5,053 bases of DNA from Aquimarina sp. (GTDB lineage: Bacteria > Bacteroidota > Bacteroidia > Flavobacteriales > Flavobacteriaceae): the NCBI GenBank assembly GCA_011524575.1, contig WTKB01000244.1, positions 1-5,053 of the forward strand, in the 5' to 3' direction. Position numbers and translations under genes: made by a program. The notes beneath the pieces are model-generated. The model did no database searches. It was given only the letters and a program-made list of their open reading frames with translations, and was not told the DNA's origin. Positions 1-5,053 of the stretch are shown here, in pieces. Each line of letters starts with the position of its first letter. Within the stretch, counting starts at the first letter, position 1.

Positions 1-392
1 CCTGGAATATCATCTAACATAAAAATAATATCCTTGGCGTGTCCTGTATTTTTAGCTCTAATTTTACAGTAGATATTGAATTTACCTGTAGTAATGTGTG
101 CTACAGTAACATAAGGAATATCATTGATACGTTTAAGTACCGACGCTGTTTGAGAAGTTTTCTCTAGATAAATACCTACGTAGGCTATAAAAGAATAGCC
201 TAACTTTTTATAATTTAAAGTTAATGACGATCCTTTAATAATACCTGCTTCTTCCATTTTCTTAACACGAACATGAACAGTTCCTGCAGAAATCAAAAGC
301 TTTTTGGCAATGTCTGTAAATGGAGTTCGAGTATTTTCAATTAACATGTCTAAAATTTGATGATCTACATCATCTAACTTAAATTTAGGCAT
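1..392 (-). CDS. Lrp/AsnC-family transcriptional regulator (partial, C-terminus beyond the left edge)
   Basis: Read on the minus strand from the ATG at 392-390, this frame stays open to the window edge and gives 130 complete residues; the family is usually about 150-160, so only the last 20-30 are missing. Residues about 5-52 form the N-terminal winged helix-turn-helix (LDDVDHQILDMLIENTRTPF, then DIAKKLLISAGTVHVRVKKM, where the recognition helix lies). From about residue 66 the alpha/beta RAM (Lrp effector-binding) domain begins, with the typical stretch AHITTGKFNIYCKIRAK at about 98-114. Proteins of this family act as dimers or octamers in the cytoplasm and often sense amino acids; the ligand cannot be read here. 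The start follows an A-rich leader without a Shine-Dalgarno, as usual in Bacteroidota. The gene lies 61 bases downstream of the M14 peptidase in the same direction, so the two may be co-transcribed; a link between peptide breakdown and amino-acid sensing is inference. Confidence 0.93.
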   Translation of the reverse strand, partial: MPKFKLDDVDHQILDMLIENTRTPFTDIAKKLLISAGTVHVRVKKMEEAGIIKGSSLTLNYKKLGYSFIAYVGIYLEKTSQTASVLKRINDIPYVTVAHITTGKFNIYCKIRAKNTGHAKDIIFMLDDIP

Positions 393-426
393 AAATACGT
401 ATTTTTAATTTTACAAATAACAACTT

Positions 427-445
427 CAAAAATACTAGATTTTTG
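427..445. other. Small AT-only stem-loop between the M14 peptidase and lrp-like genes
   Basis: CAAAAAT (427-433) and ATTTTTG (439-445) form a perfect 7-bp inverted repeat with a 5-base loop, in the 61-base gap after the peptidase stop codon. The stem has one G-C pair and no following T-run in the minus-strand direction, so it is at best a weak attenuator or processing site and may be chance in such AT-rich DNA. Confidence 0.3.
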
Positions 446-453
446 TTGAACAT

Positions 454-1626
454 TTAATTATTTACAGGGTTTTTTAATGGAAAAATTGAGAATTTATTAG
501 TATTAATACTTAAGTATTTTACTTCTTCTCCTATATTCATTACATTGTTGTGTGTTGAAATCACAATTTGATCTTTAAGGGCATCCCATTCCATATGTCC
601 AATTTCAGGAATACTTTTAGAAATAGTATCTATTAGAGGTACAAATGCCAATTTACCATCTCGTAATTCTTCTTTGTAATGAATAGCAATATCTTGTTTT
701 TGCCCATTTATTTCAAAATTACGAATGATAATATCTTTGAATTGTTTTCCGTTTTCAGGAATTTTAAAATAATCTTCAAACCCATCCATAACGAGTCCTT
801 GATTACTTACTGTTTCTATACATTTAAGTAGTGCAATAAAAATTAATTTTCGAGTAATTTCTCTATCATAATCATGGGTATAATGCCCTGCTTCAAATAA
901 AATTCCTGGTATTTTATTGTATTCAAAAGTATCCCCAGTGCAATTGATGTTAAATTGGTCGTCATAACGCCCTACTCCATCTGGAATAAATTCTTGCAAT
1001 GTAGTATTCATATTAGCAATTAATTTCATTGCTTTTCTACGAGAATCTGTTAGCGAACGCTCCGAATCACCAGCTGCAGACAAGAAAGAAACAGTGGCTT
1101 TTTTGTCTGTTTGCTCTACACTAAAAATGGTACGCTGACCGTGTAGATTCAAAACTAAGTCAGGCTTGATTTCCTCAACTAAATCAAAGAAAACCTGCAT
1201 TTCTTTCTGAGACTTATTTTGTGCGTCTCTGTTTAAATCTATGTTATTAAAATTTGCACGTGTATACAAACGTGAACCATCAGGATTAAGCATAGGAATG
1301 AAATGTAACGTGCAATTTTTTAGAATTATTTTAGCTATTGAAGCGTTTTTATCTAATTGTATCCAGTTCAAAAAATCAAACAAAGCACGTGTTGTTGTAC
1401 TTTCATTACCATGCATTTGTGACCAACCTAAAACTTTTAATGGACCTGTACCCAAAGTTATTACGTGGATAGGTTCTTTATTTTCTGAAACTCCAATCTG
1501 ACGGATAGTACAAAAATCATTATGTTTCTCTAATAGTGGAGCAATATCTGTTTGTGTGATATACCGACCAAATAGAGATGCTTCTTTGAATTCTTGATAG
1601 TTATCAAATAGGGAACTGTAATTCAT
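454..1626 (-). CDS. M14-family zinc carboxypeptidase-like metallopeptidase, cytoplasmic
   Basis: The 390-residue product has the full catalytic set of peptidase family M14 (carboxypeptidase A-type). The zinc ligands are H72 and E75 in QMHGNEST and H162 in NLHGQR. NPDGSRLYTRAN at about 114-125 and N132-R133 in NIDLNRDA match the substrate-carboxylate binding region. The general-base glutamate is E245 in ILFEAGHYTHD. The M14 domain covers about residues 40-275; the remaining 115 residues form a C-terminal extension of unknown role. The N-terminus (MNYSSLFDNYQEFKEASLFG) is polar with no signal peptide or lipobox, so the enzyme should be cytoplasmic, working on peptides or an amino-acid conjugate rather than secreted protein; the substrate cannot be read. 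The ATG at 1626 is preceded by the A-rich leader TAAAAATACATT. The gene is followed by the Lrp-type regulator and is divergent from the XRE gene. Confidence 0.92.
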   Translation of the reverse strand: MNYSSLFDNYQEFKEASLFGRYITQTDIAPLLEKHNDFCTIRQIGVSENKEPIHVITLGTGPLKVLGWSQMHGNESTTTRALFDFLNWIQLDKNASIAKIILKNCTLHFIPMLNPDGSRLYTRANFNNIDLNRDAQNKSQKEMQVFFDLVEEIKPDLVLNLHGQRTIFSVEQTDKKATVSFLSAAGDSERSLTDSRRKAMKLIANMNTTLQEFIPDGVGRYDDQFNINCTGDTFEYNKIPGILFEAGHYTHDYDREITRKLIFIALLKCIETVSNQGLVMDGFEDYFKIPENGKQFKDIIIRNFEINGQKQDIAIHYKEELRDGKLAFVPLIDTISKSIPEIGHMEWDALKDQIVISTHNNVMNIGEEVKYLSINTNKFSIFPLKNPVNN

Positions 1627-1663
1627 AGTAATGTATTTTTAAAGCTTATTTATTAGCTAATCA

Positions 1664-1671
1664 CAAATATA
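1664..1671 (-). promoter_or_regulatory. Candidate Bacteroidota -7 promoter box of the M14 peptidase gene
   Basis: On the minus strand this reads TATATTTG, an exact match to the TAnnTTTG consensus of the Bacteroidota primary sigma factor. It lies 37 bases upstream of the ATG, implying a leader of roughly 30 bases. No clean TTG-type -33 box is seen at the expected spacing, although GTTTAC (minus strand, 1695-1700) lies close to that position. Confidence 0.5.
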
Positions 1672-1693
1672 TAAATTAAAAGACTTACACAGA

Positions 1694-1710
1694 TGTAAAC
1701 AATTGTAAAC
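1694..1710. repeat. Tandem TGTAAAC direct repeat in the peptidase promoter
   Basis: TGTAAAC occurs at 1694-1700 and again at 1704-1710, exactly 10 bases apart and so on the same face of the helix; both copies are followed by A. The pair overlaps the expected -33 region of the peptidase promoter, a position suited to a regulator binding site. No regulator is identified. Confidence 0.4.
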
Positions 1711-1876
1711 AGTTGGTTTGTATTATTTGGTTTTGAGACTTGTATCCATTTGTGAATATTGTTGTTTTTTATGAAAGTCTATATATTAGTTGTTAGAGTT
1801 CATAGGAACTGAATGATCACTGTTAATTAATGTTTTAAACCCTTTAATTGCTTTTTAAATGAAACATTAAAGTGTG

Positions 1877-1927
1877 TAATGTGTTTACTTATGTGTATAA
1901 AATAATTCGCATTTTTTACACATAAGT
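1877..1927. promoter_or_regulatory. Candidate operator of the XRE regulator: inverted and direct TATGTGTA-type sites
   Basis: ACTTATGTGTA (1887-1897) and TACACATAAGT (1917-1927) form a perfect 11-bp inverted repeat. After one T/T mismatch the symmetry continues inward through AAAAT/ATTTT, leaving a 7-base loop at 1904-1910. A related copy, TAATGTGTTTA, lies at 1877-1887, 12 bases before the left arm. A fourth copy lies in reverse at 1971-1981, just inside the start of the gene. The dyad covers the region where the -33 contact of the 1944-1951 promoter would be. XRE-type regulators commonly repress their own promoter through such sites; assigning these sites to this protein is inference. Confidence 0.55.
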
Positions 1928-1943
1928 GAATTTATCGTATATT

Positions 1944-1951
1944 TACATTTG
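1944..1951 (+). promoter_or_regulatory. Candidate Bacteroidota -7 promoter box of the XRE regulator gene
   Basis: TACATTTG matches TAnnTTTG exactly and ends 16 bases before the ATG at 1968, so transcription would begin about 8-12 bases before that codon. A leader this short excludes the GTG at 1926 as the start when this promoter is used. The -33 region falls in the right arm of the large dyad, and no good TTG box is visible there. Confidence 0.5.
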
Positions 1952-1967
1952 TAACTTATATAATTCT

Positions 1968-2456
1968 ATGTATACACATATAAACAATTCGGAATTTATT
2001 CAAAGGCTTGATATTTTAATGGATTATTACAGTATTCATGCTTCAGCTCTTGCTAATCGTATAGATGTAGGTAGATCAACTATTTCGCATATTTTATCAG
2101 GAAGAAATAAACCTAGTTTAGAAGTAATTTTAAATATTCTTAACGCCTTTGAGGAAGTAACTTTTGAATGGCTCGTTCAAGGGAAAGGAAGTTTTCCTGT
2201 ACTAAACAATGAAAATCCTGTAAACTCAGCTCCTGTTCCAAACAAAAATGTAGCTCCTGATGAAAATATTATTTCTTCTAAATCTGAGGATACTTCTACG
2301 GCTTGCAATGAATCAATAGTCCCTTCTTCTACTTCTACCTCAACCACAGAAGATTTAGATATTATAGAAAAGATGGTAAAGCCTTCTAAAAAGCTTAAGA
2401 GGATTCTTTTATTTTTTGAAGATGGGAGTTTTGAAAGCTATGAAAATGGTATTTAG
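1968..2456 (+). CDS. XRE-family helix-turn-helix transcriptional regulator
   Basis: The product from ATG 1968 has 162 residues. Residues about 8-72 form a Cro/C1-type (XRE) DNA-binding domain: ASALANRIDVGRSTISHILS supplies the helix-turn-helix, followed by GRNKPSLEVILNILNAF and TFEWLVQGKGSF, the usual end of this domain in Bacteroidota. Residues about 76-130 are a Ser/Thr/Pro/Asn-rich, probably disordered linker. The last 25 (KKLKRILLFFEDGSFESYEN) form a short beta-rich tail of a type I associate with flavobacterial XRE proteins; its role is not known to me. There is no peptidase or toxin-like domain. An in-frame GTG at 1926 would add 14 residues (MNLSYIYICNLYNS), but it lies in the dyad and upstream of the -7 box, and the HTH domain is complete without it. 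The gene appears to be monocistronic, with a repeat element 29 bases after its stop codon. Its targets other than its own promoter are unknown. Confidence 0.88.
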   Translation: MYTHINNSEFIQRLDILMDYYSIHASALANRIDVGRSTISHILSGRNKPSLEVILNILNAFEEVTFEWLVQGKGSFPVLNNENPVNSAPVPNKNVAPDENIISSKSEDTSTACNESIVPSSTSTSTTEDLDIIEKMVKPSKKLKRILLFFEDGSFESYENGI

Positions 2457-2485
2457 AACTTATTTGTTTGTTTGAAAAGGTACTA

Positions 2486-2642
2486 AGAGCTTGTTTAAAG
2501 GCACTACTTCCTGTAATCCAAAATTTTAAGAACTAAGATCACTTTAAAAAGACTTACATATCTCGATATGCACATCATTTAAAAGTAACCCACTAACGGT
2601 AAACTTTTGAATCACAGTTTGTATTTAGTTTAAACATGCTCT
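2486..2642. repeat. Palindromic MITE-like repeat, copy A (complete, 157 bp)
   Basis: The ends are AGAGCTTGTTTAAA (2486-2499) and TTTAAACATGCTCT (2629-2642), inverted repeats with one mismatch. The two arms stay imperfectly complementary to the centre, where CATATCTCGATATG (2557-2570) is a near-perfect palindrome, so the whole unit can fold into one long hairpin or cruciform. If the element is taken as GAGC...GCTC, both flanks read TAA (2484-2486 and 2642-2644), a possible 3-bp TNA target duplication of the kind used by some IS5-family elements. There is no open reading frame, so it would be non-autonomous. Lying 29 bases after the XRE stop codon, it could also act as a transcription barrier. 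Its right half matches copy B (inverted) with a single mismatch over about 60 bases. Confidence 0.82.
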
Positions 2643-2859
2643 AAATCTCTTTAAATTTTCCTATTATCTGTTCATTTAGGGGTATTTATACCTCCATTAA
2701 TCTTCGAAATTGCTCTAAAATAAATTGGTAGTATTTAAAATACACACCTATAATTTATACAGAAAATAATTATTTAAATTAATATTAACGAAATCATTAT
2801 ATCACCAACAGTGATATTACGAATATTGTGCTTTATTTATTAAATTATAAAATAATTTT
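2643..2859. other. AT-rich spacer between inverted repeat copies A and B
   Basis: These 217 bases contain no plausible gene. The visible structures are a 12-base GGTATTTATACC palindrome at 2681-2692 and a clear 19-bp dyad at 2799-2817. The segment may be the original upstream region of the aminotransferase gene, now separated from it by repeat copy B. No convincing -33/-7 pair was found. Confidence 0.6.
2799..2817. promoter_or_regulatory. Operator-like dyad ATATCAC-N5-GTGATAT
   Basis: A perfect 7-bp inverted repeat is separated by CAACA. Neither strand has a T-run after it, so it is not an intrinsic terminator; its size and spacing fit a dimeric regulator site. It is the most distinctive element in the spacer and lies about 220 bases upstream of the aminotransferase start codon, with repeat B in between. 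Confidence 0.4.
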
Positions 2860-3014
2860 AGAGCTTGTTTAAACTGAATTACAGAAAGTAGTGCCTTTAA
2901 ACAAGCTCTAAATACAAACTGTAATTCAAAAGTTTACCGTTAGTGGGTTACTTTTAAATGATGTGCATATCAAGGATATGTAAGTCACTTTTAAGTGATC
3001 CAAGTTCTTATAAT
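2860..3014. repeat. Palindromic MITE-like repeat, copy B (inverted relative to A, rearranged and truncated)
   Basis: Read on the minus strand, 2909-3010 follows copy A closely, with one mismatch over about 60 bases in one half and several in the other; the centre is CATATCAAGGATATG at 2966-2980. The left portion, 2860-2909, is a complete 50-bp mini-unit bounded by AGAGCTTGTTTAAA and TTTAAACAAGCTCT, which joins the outer 30-odd bases of one arm directly to the other terminus. On the gene side similarity fades after about 3010 and no terminal repeat is left. A second internal palindrome, TCACTTTTAAGTGA, lies at 2985-2998. The repeat ends about 22-25 bases before the aminotransferase start codon, so it makes up most of that gene's proximal upstream region. 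Confidence 0.8.
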
Positions 3015-3035
3015 CTAATTTCTAATTCAATAAAA

Positions 3036-4226
3036 ATGGCTCAAAACAGCAAAATTCACCCCGCTCTCACAGGTTGTTTAAATTCTACTGCACCTGTAGA
3101 AAAAAGAATTAATTTCAGTCCTGGACCTACAAGTTTACCAAAAGAAGTTGAAAAGGAAATTGCGGAAAGCTTTCATAAACTGGGTTTCACTTCACTTGCA
3201 ATATCTCACCGATCTCCTCAATTTGAAGAAATTCTTGAAGATACAATTACCTCTATAAGAGAAGTGCTTAATGTCCCTGATACTTATGAAGTATTATTTA
3301 CCCATGGTGGTGGACACGCTCAGTTTGCTGCAGTTCCTTTAAACCTATGTGTGAATCCATCCGATATTGCAACTTATATAGTAAATGGAACTTGGTCACA
3401 AAAAGGTAGAGATGAAGCTATGAAATATTGTGATGTACATACCATTGAAGCAAAAGACGAAAATGGTAAGTTCACTGTTTTTCCTAAACTAAAAGAAGAA
3501 GATATTCACCCTGAAAGTAAATACGTTTACTTATGTTCGAATGAAACTGTAAATGGTATAGAATTACACCGATTACCAAAGCTGCCTGAAAATCGAAAAC
3601 ATATCCCTCTTATAGTTGATGCCAGTTCTGATGCTTGTACAAAACCCATAGACTGGGAAGGTGCAAATATTGGTGTATATTTTGCATGTGCTTCTAAAAA
3701 TATTGGCCATCCTGGAGTAACCATGACTATAGTACGTAAAGATTTATTTAGAGGAAAAGAACCTTCTAAGTTATGTCCTGTAGTAATGAGTTACAAAGGA
3801 GATGGTAGACCAGAAAAACCGCTAAATACACCTGCAACTTTTAATATCGAAGTTATTGGTATGACCATGAAATGGCTTTTGAGAAATGGAGGAATTGACG
3901 CATGTGAAAAACGTTCTATTAATAAAGCAAGAGCTATATATGATGTTATTGAGGCTTCAAATGGATTTTACGCAACCCCTATTAAGGATAAAAACTTACG
4001 TAGTAGAATGAATGTTCCATTTAATGTAATGGGCGGAGATGAACAAATGACTAATAAATTCCTTATTGAAAGTTGGGAAAAAGGTTTTGTAGGTTTTGCC
4101 ACATTAACTCCATTTGGGACAAGAGAATACCTTAGAGCAAGTTTATATAATGGGGTTACTGAAGAAGAGGCTCAAATTTTAGCAAATTTTATGACTAATT
4201 TTATAAAACAAAACTCAAAAAAATAA
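3036..4226 (+). CDS. SerC-like PLP-dependent aminotransferase (class V) with an altered substrate pocket
   Basis: From ATG 3036 the product has 396 residues and is recognisably related to phosphoserine aminotransferase along its length: INFSPGPTSLP (25-35), SHRSPQF (57-63), THGGGHAQFAAVPLNL (89-104), SNET (168-171), VDASSD with the pyridine-contacting Asp D195, and SKNIG with the PLP lysine K221. The terminal arginine of the family, E. coli R335, is R367 in LRASLYNGV. The substrate loop that reads GHR(S/V)VGG in the E. coli and human enzymes is replaced by PFGTREY, so E. coli H328 becomes F360 and R329 becomes G361; E. coli R77 is H94. The N-terminus is about 20 residues longer than in E. coli SerC. 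An ATG at 2958 would add 26 residues encoded inside repeat B and is rejected; the chosen start has an A-rich leader (TTCAATAAAA). The stop codon abuts the transporter start. It could be an ordinary SerC, but the pocket change favours another acidic substrate. Confidence 0.85.
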   Translation: MAQNSKIHPALTGCLNSTAPVEKRINFSPGPTSLPKEVEKEIAESFHKLGFTSLAISHRSPQFEEILEDTITSIREVLNVPDTYEVLFTHGGGHAQFAAVPLNLCVNPSDIATYIVNGTWSQKGRDEAMKYCDVHTIEAKDENGKFTVFPKLKEEDIHPESKYVYLCSNETVNGIELHRLPKLPENRKHIPLIVDASSDACTKPIDWEGANIGVYFACASKNIGHPGVTMTIVRKDLFRGKEPSKLCPVVMSYKGDGRPEKPLNTPATFNIEVIGMTMKWLLRNGGIDACEKRSINKARAIYDVIEASNGFYATPIKDKNLRSRMNVPFNVMGGDEQMTNKFLIESWEKGFVGFATLTPFGTREYLRASLYNGVTEEEAQILANFMTNFIKQNSKK

Positions 4227-4964
4227 ATGGATCATTTATTGTTTGTAATTCCTATATTAGTATTTGCTGGTATTGTTAGAGGGTATAGTGGCTTTGGCTT
4301 TACAGCAATAGCTGTTGTAGGTATGAATATGGTTTTTAAGCCCCAAGATAGTGTAATTATTATGCTGGCTCTAGACCTTATATGTAGTATCGGAATTTGG
4401 AAATCTGCAATAAAAGATGCAGAATATAGTGTGCTTAAAAAACTATTATTAGGATCAATTATAGGTATTCCTATCGGTCATTTGTGTTTACTATTTATTC
4501 CTGCAGTAGTTTTAAAATTTTTAATTTGTGTACTACTACTACTATTATGTATTCTTTTATTTAAAGAATATAGATTTATAAAATCAGAGAAAAATAGTGC
4601 CATTATTGGTTGTGGGATCACCTCAGGAATTTGTACCTCAAGTGCATCTGTTGGAGGCCCTATTATTGTGTACTATATGCTAACAAGTAAGTTATCTACA
4701 TCCATACAACGATCTACTATGATTCTGTATTTCGTCATTAGTGAATTTATAGCTTTAGGATCACTTGTTGCACGTGGAAATATAGAAATCTCAATAATAA
4801 AAACAATTGGAATTGTACTTTTACCTACTTTAATAGCGGTACGTTATGGGCAAAAATTATTTCTTAAAAAGCCACCAAAATCTCTCAAAAGTTTTGCATT
4901 ACCTGTTCTTTTAGTGGTATCTATTCTAGGAATAATTAAAACATCCTATGATTTATTTTTATAG
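4227..4964 (+). CDS. TauE/SafE-family (sulfite exporter-like) membrane transporter
   Basis: The 245-residue product is almost entirely hydrophobic, with about eight membrane segments (roughly residues 3-35, 42-60, 71-92, 95-113, 124-150, 163-182, 187-206 and 222-241). It carries the two paired signatures of the TauE/SafE (formerly DUF81) family: GIVRGYSGFGFTAIAV (15-30) in the first half, and GITSGICTSSASVGGPIIVY (130-149) in the second, which reflects the family's internal duplication. Known members export sulfite, sulfoacetate or related organic anions from the cytoplasm, but most are uncharacterised and the substrate here is not shown by sequence. The length is typical and there is no signal peptide beyond the first membrane segment. 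The ATG directly follows the TAA of the aminotransferase (TAAATG), so the two must be co-transcribed and probably translationally coupled. This coupling suggests that the transporter handles a product or by-product of the aminotransferase pathway. Confidence 0.88.
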   Translation: MDHLLFVIPILVFAGIVRGYSGFGFTAIAVVGMNMVFKPQDSVIIMLALDLICSIGIWKSAIKDAEYSVLKKLLLGSIIGIPIGHLCLLFIPAVVLKFLICVLLLLLCILLFKEYRFIKSEKNSAIIGCGITSGICTSSASVGGPIIVYYMLTSKLSTSIQRSTMILYFVISEFIALGSLVARGNIEISIIKTIGIVLLPTLIAVRYGQKLFLKKPPKSLKSFALPVLLVVSILGIIKTSYDLFL

Positions 4965-4981
4965 AAAAAATTAAACTATTC

Positions 4982-5053
4982 AGAGCTTGTTTAAACTAAA
5001 TACAAACTGTAATCCAAAATTTTAAGAACTTGGATCACTTTAAAAAGATTTAC
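4982..5053. repeat. Palindromic MITE-like repeat, copy C (cut by the right edge)
   Basis: It starts 17 bases after the transporter stop codon with AGAGCTTGTTTAAA, the same terminal repeat as copies A and B. The next 11 bases (CTAAATACAAA) match the right-end subterminal sequence of copy A, while the following CTGTAATCCAAAATTTTAAG and onward match the left arm of copy A almost exactly to the window edge. TCA at 4980-4982 fits a TNA-type target. The other end lies outside the window, so completeness and target duplication cannot be judged. Confidence 0.78.

Larger units (their letters stand above)
1627..1967. other. Divergent intergenic region between the peptidase and the XRE regulator
   Basis: This stretch of about 340 bases holds no convincing coding frame; the longest small ATG frame I followed, from about 1771, ends after 13 codons. 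The left side carries the likely promoter of the peptidase and a direct repeat of TGTAAAC. The right side carries a large dyad and the likely promoter of the regulator. The central 1740-1870 shows no structure that I can interpret. Confidence 0.75.

Noticed and set aside
1241..1501. Plus-strand open frame of 86 codons
   Set aside because: It lies wholly within the M14 peptidase on the opposite strand, over its zinc-binding region, and its product resembles no known family.
1771..1812. Small leader peptide frame in the divergent intergenic region
   Set aside because: Only 13 codons, with no ribosome-site context and no attenuator structure around it.
1926..1967. GTG start for the XRE regulator
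   Set aside because: It lies in the dyad and upstream of the predicted -7 box; the HTH domain is complete from ATG 1968.
2486..2642. Insertion sequence with a transposase remnant
   Set aside because: No reading frame of meaningful length is present in the element on either strand; only a non-autonomous element is supported.
2799..2817. Rho-independent terminator
   Set aside because: Neither strand has a T-run after the stem.
2486..3014. CRISPR array or tandem repeat
   Set aside because: The copies are few, long, inverted and palindromic, with no regular short spacers and no cas genes.
2958..3035. N-terminal 26-codon extension of the aminotransferase
   Set aside because: The codons lie in repeat copy B and shortly after it, the residues match nothing in the SerC family, and ATG 3036 has a better leader.
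3527..3724. Minus-strand open frame of 65 codons
   Set aside because: It is antisense to the conserved core of the aminotransferase, including the PLP lysine region, and has no domain-like features.

Overview
The window looks like chromosomal DNA from a member of the Flavobacteriaceae (Bacteroidota). The base composition is very AT-rich. No Shine-Dalgarno sequences precede the genes, and start codons follow A-rich leaders instead. Two Bacteroidota-type -7 boxes (TAnnTTTG) can be read in the one large promoter region. The Lrp, M14 and XRE proteins have a flavobacterial look. No species can be named from this sequence.

Left part (1-1626, minus strand): a soluble M14 zinc carboxypeptidase-like enzyme with its metal ligands and catalytic glutamate intact, followed 61 bases downstream by an Lrp/AsnC-family regulator that runs off the left edge. 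Middle (1627-2456): a divergent promoter region of about 340 bases, then a small XRE-type regulator on the plus strand. Four copies of a TATGTGTA-like site lie around its promoter and start codon and look like an autoregulatory operator. The supported start of this gene is 1968, not the upstream GTG at 1926.

Right part (2457-5053): three copies (A, B, C) of one palindromic repeat family with the terminal sequence AGAGCTTGTTTAAA. They resemble a non-autonomous transposable element (MITE-like). Copy A is complete (157 bp), copy B is in inverted orientation and lies directly upstream of the next gene, and copy C runs off the right edge. B and C bracket a tightly coupled two-gene unit: a SerC-like PLP aminotransferase whose stop codon directly abuts the start codon of a TauE/SafE-family membrane transporter.

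The aminotransferase keeps the PLP-binding residues of phosphoserine aminotransferase but lacks the near-universal GHR(S/V)VGG substrate loop. With the TauE/SafE partner, this suggests an amino-donor reaction on an acid other than phosphohydroxypyruvate, coupled to export of an anion such as a sulfonate or sulfite. That link is inference. The main points of interest are this altered aminotransferase/transporter pair and the repeat family that surrounds it and changes its upstream region.
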